From an uncultured Lachnospiraceae bacterium (lineage in GTDB: Bacteria > Bacillota > Clostridia > Lachnospirales > Lachnospiraceae): a DNA stretch of 28,210 nt. Shown in pieces: positions 14,921-21,660 of this stretch. The position numbers and the translations under genes are program-made. Position 1 is the first letter of the stretch. Each line of letters starts with the position of its first letter. The stretch lies in contig CAJUIM010000037.1 of NCBI GenBank assembly GCA_910586275.1, positions 1 through 28,210 on the forward strand, in the 5' to 3' direction. The notes below the pieces were generated by a model. That model was given only the letters and a program-made list of their open reading frames with translations. It did no database searches and had not been told where the DNA came from.

Positions 14921-14949
14921 TTGTTTTTTTCCTTATCCGGGCTTATAAT
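14921..14949 (+). promoter_or_regulatory. Sigma-A promoter of the lipoprotein gene
   Basis: A TTGTTT -35 box (14921-14926), 17-bp spacer and perfect TATAAT -10 box (14944-14949) precede the plus-strand lipoprotein gene by about 40 bp. Confidence 0.6.
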
Positions 14950-14990
14950 GTTATCGGCCACAAAACACACTTTAACCGGAGGTATATCTT

Positions 14991-16181
14991 ATGACAAATG
15001 CAAAGAAAAAAATCATTTTTTCTTATATCCTTTCAGGAATGGTTTTTGCAATAGGAGGCTGTGGGAATGGCGGTCAGAATCCTCCGGCATCCGAAAATAT
15101 CGCACAGATAATAGAGCCTATTTCCGAAGGACAGCAGGCAGATTCAGAAATAGCAGACGAAAAACCGGACAGCGCAGAGGAAAGCGGCAGGCAGGCAGAT
15201 TCACCAAACGCAGGGAATCTGATAGAAGAACAGTCTTTTTCCGTAACGCTCCAGCCGTTAGGTCCGGTTCAATTTTCGTCCTATCAGCCGGACACTTCAC
15301 AGAACCTATTTACCGACGTAACATTTTCCATTGAGAAAGACGGCACCCTGCTTCAGGACCTCCCCGGCATAACCGAAAATAACTGCCGCAGCAACCAATC
15401 CTTTCTCCAAGTAGATGCCGTATCCTTTTTGGATTACAACCAAGACGGTTATGATGACATTATTACAATATGCTGTTATTCCATAGGTTCCGGTACGGAC
15501 GCTGCCAAGAATATTTCGGAAATCCGATATTATTCAGGCAGCGAAAACGGCACTTTTGTCTTGGAAAAGGAAATGTCGGCAAACGCCACTTCCGCACTTA
15601 CGGAGATCAGCATCGAAACGGCCAAGAACTTCATCGGCGTAGGGAAAAGCATTTCCAAAGAACCATGGCAGCAGGCATACATTGATTATCTGACATCGGA
15701 ATCCGATGTGGAAATCCAAGATGGATATACGCTGATTTATTTAGATGCAGATGAAATTCCGGAACTGGTAGAAGTAGGAGACTGTGAGGCGGTAGGATGC
15801 CGGATTGTCAACTATTCTGACGGAGCCGTTCATGTAGCACAGCTGAACAGGCTCTATTTCTCCTACATTGAAGGCGAAAACCTGCTTTGCAATTCGGAAG
15901 GAAACATGGACAATTACTATGATCTGGTCTATCAAATCATAGACGGCGAACTGACGCTTGTGGCGGAGGGATATTACGGAGCAGAAGATAATTCCAATGT
16001 ACAGTTTGACGAAGAAGGAAATCCCATCTACCGCTATGTATGGGAAGGCGTAGAAATGAGCAAGGAAGAGTATATGAAAGCACTGAACAGCATATATGAC
16101 ACTTCCCGTGCAAAAACCGGACATATATATGGCGAATCCCATTCCGTGGATGAAATGATTGCCCTGCTTGAAAATTTCTGA
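14991..16181 (+). CDS. Predicted lipoprotein, function unknown
   Basis: The N-terminus is a lipoprotein signal: basic MTNAKKK, a hydrophobic core, then the lipobox IGGC with the lipidated Cys at 24. The mature protein starts with a disordered acidic/Ser-Glu linker (about 25-80) typical of surface lipoproteins in Gram-positives. Two acidic loops look like calcium-binding or repeat motifs: DYNQDGYDD (148-156) and LDADEIPEL (251-259); similar ones occur in many uncharacterised clostridial lipoproteins. I do not recognise a catalytic domain. The ATG has GGAGG eight bases upstream and a strong promoter. It is the only plus-strand gene in the left half, monocistronic, and converges on leuD across a palindromic repeat. 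Extracellular sensing or binding is a guess. Confidence 0.82.
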   Translation: MTNAKKKIIFSYILSGMVFAIGGCGNGGQNPPASENIAQIIEPISEGQQADSEIADEKPDSAEESGRQADSPNAGNLIEEQSFSVTLQPLGPVQFSSYQPDTSQNLFTDVTFSIEKDGTLLQDLPGITENNCRSNQSFLQVDAVSFLDYNQDGYDDIITICCYSIGSGTDAAKNISEIRYYSGSENGTFVLEKEMSANATSALTEISIETAKNFIGVGKSISKEPWQQAYIDYLTSESDVEIQDGYTLIYLDADEIPELVEVGDCEAVGCRIVNYSDGAVHVAQLNRLYFSYIEGENLLCNSEGNMDNYYDLVYQIIDGELTLVAEGYYGAEDNSNVQFDEEGNPIYRYVWEGVEMSKEEYMKALNSIYDTSRAKTGHIYGESHSVDEMIALLENF

Positions 16182-16222
16182 TATGCGTCACAATTTGTGG
16201 GAGATTTGCGCCAAAGGAAGGG

Positions 16223-16330
16223 TTTCAAACACACTCTAGAACGTATTTGAAAATTGCTTTCCGGCAGATGTCAGGAAGCAATCTTCAAACACGCTCTGAA
16301 ACAGGCTGCAGCTTAAGGAATGACATTGCC
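16223..16330. repeat. Palindromic intergenic element between the lipoprotein gene and leuD
   Basis: tttgaaaattgctttcc (16246-16262) and ggaagcaatcttcaaa (16274-16289) are near-perfect inverted arms around an 11-nt loop. A 14-bp direct repeat flanks this (16224-16237 and 16284-16297, one mismatch), and the tail (16302-16327) resembles the ruvA-ruvB spacer near 10903-10933. It lies between the 3' ends of two converging genes and may act as a bidirectional transcript end or be a dispersed REP-like element. Confidence 0.65.
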
Positions 16331-16331
16331 A

Positions 16332-16823
16332 CTATCTTTTATTATTGATATAGTTCACCAATCCTTCCGAATCAATAATTTTCTGCATAAATTCAGGAAA
16401 TGCCTGTCCTTGGAATTTCGTTCCTTTTGTCACGTTGGTAATCATTCCGGTATCGAAGTCCACCTCCACCTCATCCCCGGCATCTATCCCTCTTGATGCC
16501 TCCGGGCATTCAATTATCGGCAGACCGATATTGATGGCATTCCGGTAGAATATCCTCGCGAATGTCTCTGCAATGACACAGCTTACCCCTGCAGCTTTGA
16601 TGGCAATGGGCGCATGTTCCCTGGAAGAACCGCAGCCAAAATTTTTATCTGCCACAATAAGATCCCCTTTTTTTACTTTGGACACAAACTCTTTGTCGAT
16701 ATCTTCCATGCAATGGGTCGCCAGTTCCGCCGGATCCGAAGAATTCAGATACCTTGCCGGAATAATGACATCCGTATCCACATTATCTCCATATTTAAAT
16801 ACCGTTCCTTTTGCTGATTTCAT
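16332..16823 (-). CDS. leuD: 3-Isopropylmalate dehydratase small subunit
   Basis: LeuD, together with LeuC, isomerises 2-isopropylmalate to 3-isopropylmalate in leucine synthesis in the cytosol. The 163-aa length and motifs KYGDNVDTDVIIPARYL (10-26) and NFGCGSSREHAPIAIKAAG (61-79) match the short small subunit of the archaeal/clostridial homoaconitase-like type. The ATG at 16823 has AGGAAAGGG upstream. It follows leuC by about 95 bp. The related homoaconitase or citraconate enzymes are similar, but the divergent LysR gene and nearby ilv genes favour leucine synthesis. Confidence 0.95.
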   Translation of the reverse strand: MKSAKGTVFKYGDNVDTDVIIPARYLNSSDPAELATHCMEDIDKEFVSKVKKGDLIVADKNFGCGSSREHAPIAIKAAGVSCVIAETFARIFYRNAINIGLPIIECPEASRGIDAGDEVEVDFDTGMITNVTKGTKFQGQAFPEFMQKIIDSEGLVNYINNKR

Positions 16824-16918
16824 ATCTTATTTCCCTTTCCTAATGCCGCTCTTTCTCGGAGCGCGTCTTCTTTGATGCTAATCTCCATGCCTATACCGCA
16901 ACTGCGCTGCGTTGCCGG

Positions 16919-18181
16919 CTACAGCCGGCACGGACAGGAAATTTTACCCATAACCGCACTTGCTGCCGCCACGGCCGGGCTGGCAAGATAAATCTCGGAC
17001 TTCACATGTCCCATTCTTCCTACAAAATTACGGTTTGTAGTGGAAACGCACCGTTCCCCTTCCGCAAGGATTCCCATATATCCGCCCAGACAGGGACCGC
17101 AGGTGGGCGTGCTCACCACGGCTCCGGCCTCAATAAAAGTTTTCAGTAACCCTTCTTCCATTGCCTGCATGTAAATTGCCTGTGTGGCAGGAATGATAAT
17201 ACAGCGGATTCCTTTCGCCACATGCCGGCCGGCCAGAACTTTCGCCGCTATGCGCAGGTCATCCAACCTCCCGTTGGTGCAGGATCCGATTACCACCTGA
17301 TCAATTTTAATATCCTCCGTGATTTCATCTATTGTCTTTGTATTCTCCGGCAAATGGGGAAATGCCACGGTAGGACGGAGCGTACTAAGGTCAATGGTGT
17401 ACTCTTCGTCATACACCGCATCCTCATCTGCCTCATATACCGTATACGGTTTTACGGAATGTTCCTTCATATAGGCAGCCGCCAAGTCATCCACAGGGAA
17501 GATGCCGTTTTTCCCTCCGGCCTCGATTGCCATATTGGCGATCGTGAAGCGGTCGTCCATGGTAAGATTCCCAATGCCCTCCCCTACGAATTCCATAGAT
17601 TTATACAGTGCCCCGTCTACTCCGATCATACCGATAATATGTAAAATCACATCCTTGCCGCTTACCCATTCCGAAGGCTTCCCTACAATATTGAATTTGA
17701 TTGCGCCCGGCACTTTAAACCAAGCTTTTCCCGTCGCCATGCCGGCCGCCATATCCGTGCTTCCCACGCCGGTGGAAAATGCCCCCAGCGCACCGTAAGT
17801 GCATGTATGCGAATCTGCCCCGATAATCACGTCCCCGGCAACGGTAAGCCCTTTTTCCGGCAGCAGCGCATGTTCAATCCCCATTTCCCCCACTTCGAAA
17901 TAATTGGTTATCTCATTCCGGTAAGCAAATTCCCGGACGCATTTACAATGCTCTGCGGATTTAATATCCTTATTGGGCACAAAATGATCCGGCACCAATG
18001 CAATCTTATCTTTGTCAAAGACACCTTCTACATTCATTTTTTCCATTTCTTTAATGGCCACCGGACTTGTAATGTCATTTCCGAGTACCAGATCCAGATC
18101 TGCCTCTATCAGCTGCCCTGTCTCCACCTTTTCCAGCCCTGCATGTGCCGCTAAAATCTTCTGGGTCATTGTCATTCCCAT
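16919..18181 (-). CDS. leuC: 3-Isopropylmalate dehydratase large subunit
   Basis: This 420-aa aconitase-superfamily subunit carries the [4Fe-4S] cluster; the expected Cys ligands are C301 (in VIGSCTNGRL), C361 and C364 (in TPTCGPCLGGYMG). Other family motifs are GADSHTCTYGALGAF (121-135) and NRNFVGRMGH (383-392). It pairs with leuD to form the heterodimer. The ATG at 18181 has AGGAGG about nine bases upstream. A short palindrome (16914-16929) overlaps its stop codon. The divergent lysR gene and its palindrome suggest LysR-type control. Confidence 0.96.
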   Translation of the reverse strand: MGMTMTQKILAAHAGLEKVETGQLIEADLDLVLGNDITSPVAIKEMEKMNVEGVFDKDKIALVPDHFVPNKDIKSAEHCKCVREFAYRNEITNYFEVGEMGIEHALLPEKGLTVAGDVIIGADSHTCTYGALGAFSTGVGSTDMAAGMATGKAWFKVPGAIKFNIVGKPSEWVSGKDVILHIIGMIGVDGALYKSMEFVGEGIGNLTMDDRFTIANMAIEAGGKNGIFPVDDLAAAYMKEHSVKPYTVYEADEDAVYDEEYTIDLSTLRPTVAFPHLPENTKTIDEITEDIKIDQVVIGSCTNGRLDDLRIAAKVLAGRHVAKGIRCIIIPATQAIYMQAMEEGLLKTFIEAGAVVSTPTCGPCLGGYMGILAEGERCVSTTNRNFVGRMGHVKSEIYLASPAVAAASAVMGKISCPCRL

Positions 18182-18219
18182 ATTCCAATTCCTCCTGCTA
18201 AATATGTGAGATTCCTTCG

Positions 18220-18285
18220 GAGCATATCTGAAAATTCATTCCGCAAAATAAAATACCCGGCAGAAGCAAATTTAAAGCACACTCT
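18220..18285. repeat. Imperfect palindrome in the leuC leader
   Basis: gagcatatctgaaaattcat (18220-18239) and its partner at 18258-18284 (through gcaaatttaaagcacactc) form an imperfect inverted repeat. It resembles the element at 16223-16330: both share a tgaaaatt stretch, a ccggcaga core, a gaagcaa stretch, and end in cacactc or cacgctc. It would lie in the leuC 5' leader RNA. Confidence 0.5.
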
Positions 18286-18295
18286 CATTAATGGG

Positions 18296-18324
18296 ATTGT
18301 AGCATATCCTCCCTGATTTGAAAA
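18296..18324 (-). promoter_or_regulatory. Probable leuC promoter
   Basis: A TACAAT -10 box (18301-18296) with a weak TTTTCA -35 box (18324-18319) at 17 bp lies on the minus strand, giving a leader of about 108 nt to leuC. The poor -35 box is what one expects of an activator-dependent promoter. Confidence 0.45.
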
Positions 18325-18346
18325 ATATTATCTATTCATATTTGTC

Positions 18347-18361
18347 ATAACTTGAAGTTAT
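18347..18361. promoter_or_regulatory. LysR-type operator: perfect T-N11-A palindrome
   Basis: ataacttgaagttat is a perfect 15-bp inverted repeat of the LysR T-N11-A type. It overlaps the -35 box of the lysR promoter and is centred about 65 bp upstream of the predicted leuC start site. This placement is the classic recognition-binding-site arrangement for divergent autorepression and target activation. Confidence 0.65.
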
Positions 18362-18380
18362 AAAAGCATCATGTTATAAT
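18352..18380 (+). promoter_or_regulatory. Sigma-A promoter of the lysR gene
   Basis: A TTGAAG -35 box (18352-18357), 17-bp spacer and perfect TATAAT -10 box (18375-18380) precede the LysR gene. The -35 box lies inside the palindromic operator. Confidence 0.65.
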
Positions 18381-18412
18381 TACCGGGAATTAGAGCATGG
18401 AGGAAACACAAT

Positions 18413-19333
18413 ATGGAAGAAAATCTGAATCTCTACCGGATCTTTTATGAGGCGGCCAAATGCCGCAGCTTATCCAGTGCCGCCAAAAAGCTGTACATCA
18501 GCCAGCCTGCCGTAAGCAAAGCCATTGCCCGGCTGGAAGAAAACATGAACACCGTGCTTTTTCTCCGTTCCTCCCGCGGCGTTGTCCTTACCCCGGAGGG
18601 AGAACTGCTCTGCCGCCATGTGGAAGCTGCCCTCGCATCCCTGAAATCCGGCGAGGAACTGCTGCGTTCCGCACAGGCGCAGGGAATCCGCAGGCTCTCC
18701 ATAGGCGTCAGTACCACTTTATGCAAATATGTGCTCCTCCCTCTGCTGAAGCCCTTCGTGACGGAAAACCCCAATATCAAAATAACGATCTCCTGCCAGC
18801 CCACCTTCGAGACAATCTCCGCCCTGCGGAATGCGGCCATTGATATCGGGCTTGTGGGAATCCCTTCCGATGAAAACAGAAGCGGGAATTCCGGCATATC
18901 CTATCTTCCCCTGAAAACCATAGAAGATATATTCGTCGTTTCCCGCACTTACCTTGCTCCCTTTTTACAGACATATGGCAACGAGCCTTATGCAAACAGA
19001 CTGTTTTTTGAGGAAGCAGCCTTCATTATGCTGGATAAAGATAATATTTCCCGCAAGCATGCAGATAACTTCTTGGCTGCCCGCCGCATCACTCTGTCCA
19101 ATGTCATTGAAGTGAACAATATGGATTTGTCCATTGAATTTGCCCGTGCCGGTTTGGGCATTGCCTGCGTCATCCGAGATTTCGTGGAAAATGACATAAA
19201 GAACGGCACATTGACGGAACTGGAATTAGGGGAGAAAATCCCCCGCCGCCGCATCGGCTTCGCCTATTCCGGCAATAAAGAAGTCAGCAAAGCCATGGAA
19301 CTCCTTATGGGGTATTATTCCTCTTTGGCATAG
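18413..19333 (+). CDS. LysR family transcriptional regulator, probable regulator of leuCD
   Basis: The N-terminal winged helix-turn-helix of the LysR family is clear (about 3-62: FYEAAKCRSLSSAAKKLYIS, QPAVSKAIARLE, then GVVLTPEGELL). An effector-binding, periplasmic-binding-protein-like domain follows (about 90-300). The 306-aa length is usual. The ATG at 18413 is preceded by a GGAGG site. It is divergent from leuC with a perfect LysR palindrome between them, so leuCD control and autoregulation are likely. The effector is not visible; a leucine-pathway intermediate is the natural guess. Its stop codon is only 20 bp from the convergent cysK stop, with no terminator in between. Confidence 0.93.
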   Translation: MEENLNLYRIFYEAAKCRSLSSAAKKLYISQPAVSKAIARLEENMNTVLFLRSSRGVVLTPEGELLCRHVEAALASLKSGEELLRSAQAQGIRRLSIGVSTTLCKYVLLPLLKPFVTENPNIKITISCQPTFETISALRNAAIDIGLVGIPSDENRSGNSGISYLPLKTIEDIFVVSRTYLAPFLQTYGNEPYANRLFFEEAAFIMLDKDNISRKHADNFLAARRITLSNVIEVNNMDLSIEFARAGLGIACVIRDFVENDIKNGTLTELELGEKIPRRRIGFAYSGNKEVSKAMELLMGYYSSLA

Positions 19334-19353
19334 CACATCGATCCTGCATTCCG

Positions 19354-20283
19354 TTAAGAGAACAACGGGGTAGAAAAGTAACGTTCCGCCGTATCGGGCA
19401 GCACCGTAACCACCGTCTTTCCCTTCCCAAGCTTCCTCGCCAGCCGTAAAGCCGCCGCCACATTCGTACCGCTGGAAATGCCGCACAGAATCCCTTCCAG
19501 ACGCGCCAGATCCTTGGCCGTCCGTATGGCTTCCTCATCGGATACAATGCAGATATCATTATAGATATCCCGTTTCAGGTTCCCGGGTATCAGCCCGTCT
19601 CCAATCCCCATCTGCAAATGAGTCCCTATGGATCCCCCGGAAAGAATAGCCGCATTTTCCGGCTCCACGGCCCAAATCACTATATCAGGGTTCTTTGCCC
19701 TCAGTACCTCCCCCACGCCGCTTATGGTTCCGCCGGTGCCGATGCCGGAACAGAAACCATGAATGGGGCCGGCTGCCTGCTCCAATATCTCTCTGCCCGT
19801 ATGGTACCTATGTGCCATGGGATTGGCAGGGTTTTCAAACTGCTGGGGAACATAGACTTTTGGATCTTCCGCCGCCATCCGCATGGCAGTCGCCATGCAT
19901 TCGTCAATGCATTCCCCGATATTGCCCCCGTCATGAATCAATATAACCTCCGCTCCGTAATGGCAGACCAGTTTACGCCGCTCCTCGCTGACGGAATCAG
20001 GCATAATGATAACGGTACGGTATCCTCTCACTGCCCCGATCAGAGCCAGCCCTATCCCCTGATTCCCGCTGGTAGGTTCCACAATAACGGTATCCTTTCC
20101 TATTTTCCCCTCTTTTTCTGCCTGAAGTATCATATTATAAGCCGTTCTTGTTTTAATGGAACCTCCCACATTCAGCCCTTCGAACTTTACCAGCACTTCC
20201 GCCCTTTCCGTATCGCTGCCCATACGGTTCAGACGTATCATCGGCGTATGGCCGATGGCATCCAATATATTGTCATATATCAT
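19354..20283 (-). CDS. cysK: Cysteine synthase A-type PLP enzyme (fold type II)
   Basis: The 309-aa protein follows the O-acetylserine sulfhydrylase layout: GHTPMIRLN (11-19), the PLP lysine K44 in GGSIKTRTA, the substrate loop TSGNQGIG (71-78), the phosphate-binding GTGGTISG (182-189), and GISSGTN near 265. CysK would make cysteine from O-acetylserine and sulfide in the cytosol. Two motif variations are notable: K44 sits in NVGGSIKTR where model CysK has NPGGSVKDR, and the substrate loop has Q in place of the usual T (TSGNTGIG). These may mark a clostridial subgroup with a different acceptor. The ATG overlaps the stop of the DUF2809 gene, implying coupling. Confidence 0.85.
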   Translation of the reverse strand: MIYDNILDAIGHTPMIRLNRMGSDTERAEVLVKFEGLNVGGSIKTRTAYNMILQAEKEGKIGKDTVIVEPTSGNQGIGLALIGAVRGYRTVIIMPDSVSEERRKLVCHYGAEVILIHDGGNIGECIDECMATAMRMAAEDPKVYVPQQFENPANPMAHRYHTGREILEQAAGPIHGFCSGIGTGGTISGVGEVLRAKNPDIVIWAVEPENAAILSGGSIGTHLQMGIGDGLIPGNLKRDIYNDICIVSDEEAIRTAKDLARLEGILCGISSGTNVAAALRLARKLGKGKTVVTVLPDTAERYFSTPLFS

Positions 20284-20680
20284 AATCAGTCTCCCATTCC
20301 TTTCTGCCTGCCCGTCTCTGCGCCCATGCCAAAATCAGGCAGCCTGCCGCGTAACAGGCAATATCCTTCAGATCAAAAGTTGCTCCCAGAATCATTCTTG
20401 CAGCAGGGATATGCTCCACGCCCAGAAGAGAAGCCAGCTGAAAATACTGGCTCACCTCCACTGCCACCGCAAAAAGAAAAATCCATAGAGGAAGACGCTT
20501 CAGCCCCTCCGGGAACAGTACCCTTATAAAAAAATACAGCAAGACCACAACAAGCATATCCCCTACATACGGACGGATAAACCTGTCTCTCACATATAAC
20601 GCAATAAAAGCTTCCGTCACAAACAGCAGCAAGAATATCCCTGCAAATACCATCCTTTTTCTAAGGTCCGGCTTTCTCAT
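20273..20680 (-). CDS. DUF2809 / VanZ-like small membrane protein
   Basis: The 135-aa protein has four hydrophobic segments (about residues 10-30, 40-56, 63-79 and 107-122). The conserved elements RPYVGDMLVV (36-45), VEVSQYF (74-80) and FDLKDIACYAAGC (101-113) match DUF2809, a family related in layout to VanZ. The function is unknown; it is an inner-membrane protein. It overlaps the start of cysK by 11 bases, so it is cotranslated with it, although no sulfur-related role can be read from the sequence. The ATG lies 13 bp after the DUF3737 stop with AGGAGAAAAGAG upstream. Confidence 0.8.
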   Translation of the reverse strand: MRKPDLRKRMVFAGIFLLLFVTEAFIALYVRDRFIRPYVGDMLVVVLLYFFIRVLFPEGLKRLPLWIFLFAVAVEVSQYFQLASLLGVEHIPAARMILGATFDLKDIACYAAGCLILAWAQRRAGRKEWETDYDI

Positions 20681-20692
20681 ATCTCTTTTCTC

Positions 20693-21547
20693 CTATCTGT
20701 CTCGGCGCGCCGATTCCCCTATCACAATTTCCCCAAGAGACTCTTTATCGTCACAGATGATTTCCCCTACGGAAGGAACATAAATATGACCAGCCAAAGG
20801 ATTTTTAATGCTTTCCACCGGCGTAACAATTCTGGCTTCCACCTCCGACTTTTCAAAGCAAAGATCTGCGGCTTCCATTTCACAGTCAACCAGTTTCAGC
20901 CCTTTGCAGTAACAGAGCGGCTGTGTGCCGATAATCTTACAGTTTTCAAAAGTAACGTTCTCACAGTACCAAGCCAGATATTCTCCTTTGATGACACTGT
21001 TTTTTATTGTCACATCCTTAGCATGCCAGAAAGCATCCTTTGTGTCAAACTCACAGTTCTCAAAAACAGAATTCCGTATATATTGGAAAGAATACTTTCC
21101 CTTCAGCTTCACATGAGAAAAATGAAGGCAGTCGGAACGCATCATAAAGTATTCACTCTGTACGGTACAGTTCTCCATATCCGCACCGTGCACGGACCAG
21201 CCAAATTCCGGCGAAATAATATCACAGTCTTTCATATGGACGGAGCCGCATTCCCTCAAAGCCTTAATGCCGTGGAGTTTCGTGTTGACAATCGTTACAT
21301 CCGTAGAATACCAGAGAGCCGCGCGGCACAGTTCGGTCATTTCCGAGTCTGCAATTTCCAGCCTGTCGTCATGCCAGAAGGGATATCTTAAATTAAAGAA
21401 ACAATGGGATACCCGAATATCCCTGCTTTCCTTTAAGGCGCTTTCCCCGTCTGCCGGTCCGTCAAAAGCGCAGTTCTTCACTTCCAAATCCTTGCTTCCG
21501 TACAATGCACGTTCCATGTCAAAGGTTTCGTTTTCTGCCACCTGCAT
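20693..21547 (-). CDS. DUF3737 family right-handed beta-helix protein
   Basis: The 284-aa product is built of short repeats of the type x-x-V-x-N-x-x-F/I-x-x (for example DVTIKNSVIKGEYLAWYCEN and VTFENCKII), which would stack into a right-handed parallel beta-helix, as in DUF3737. Many Cys and aromatic residues occupy ladder positions. No catalytic role is established. It starts with MQVAENETFDMERALYG at an ATG with AAAGGAGAGAGG upstream. It is the first gene of the DUF3737-DUF2809-cysK run, directly after the ilvC terminator, and no separate promoter could be seen in the 20-bp gap. It has no signal peptide, so it is probably cytosolic. Confidence 0.87.
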   Translation of the reverse strand: MQVAENETFDMERALYGSKDLEVKNCAFDGPADGESALKESRDIRVSHCFFNLRYPFWHDDRLEIADSEMTELCRAALWYSTDVTIVNTKLHGIKALRECGSVHMKDCDIISPEFGWSVHGADMENCTVQSEYFMMRSDCLHFSHVKLKGKYSFQYIRNSVFENCEFDTKDAFWHAKDVTIKNSVIKGEYLAWYCENVTFENCKIIGTQPLCYCKGLKLVDCEMEAADLCFEKSEVEARIVTPVESIKNPLAGHIYVPSVGEIICDDKESLGEIVIGESARRDR

Positions 21548-21567
21548 GTTTCCTCTCTCCTTTCGCG

Positions 21568-21606
21568 AAAAAGGCCATCGTTCCAGTCAATGTACCGATG
21601 GCCTTT
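21568..21606 (-). terminator. Intrinsic terminator after ilvC
   Basis: On the minus strand, AAAGGCCATCG (21606-21596) pairs perfectly with CGATGGCCTTT (21580-21570) around a 15-nt loop, and the T-run continues to 21568. It ends the ilv transcript about 55 bp after the ilvC stop codon and sits just ahead of the DUF3737 ribosome binding site. Confidence 0.82.
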
Positions 21607-21660
21607 CCTATCATCTTATGCTGTTCTTCCTGTAACTTTCCTACAATTGCATATATATGC

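Larger units (their letters stand above)
14649..14990. other. Divergent intergenic region, TPR gene and lipoprotein gene
   Basis: This 342-bp gap holds one promoter for each direction (14815-14843 minus, 14921-14949 plus). The minus-strand leader to the TPR gene would be about 160 nt. An ORF of 103 codons opens at 14805 on the minus strand but overlaps the TPR gene in another frame and lacks a ribosome binding site, so it is not called. No riboswitch pattern was recognised. Confidence 0.5.

Noticed and set aside
16223..16330. CRISPR-like array
   Set aside because: Only a palindrome and one short direct repeat are present; there are no regularly spaced repeats and no cas genes.
18182..18412. 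T-box or leucine attenuator ahead of leuC
   Set aside because: No T-box consensus, no Leu-codon run and no terminator with T-run in the leader; the LysR palindrome explains control better.
19618..20529. A 303-codon plus-strand ORF
   Set aside because: It is antisense to cysK and the DUF2809 gene, both of which have clear domain motifs and ribosome binding sites.
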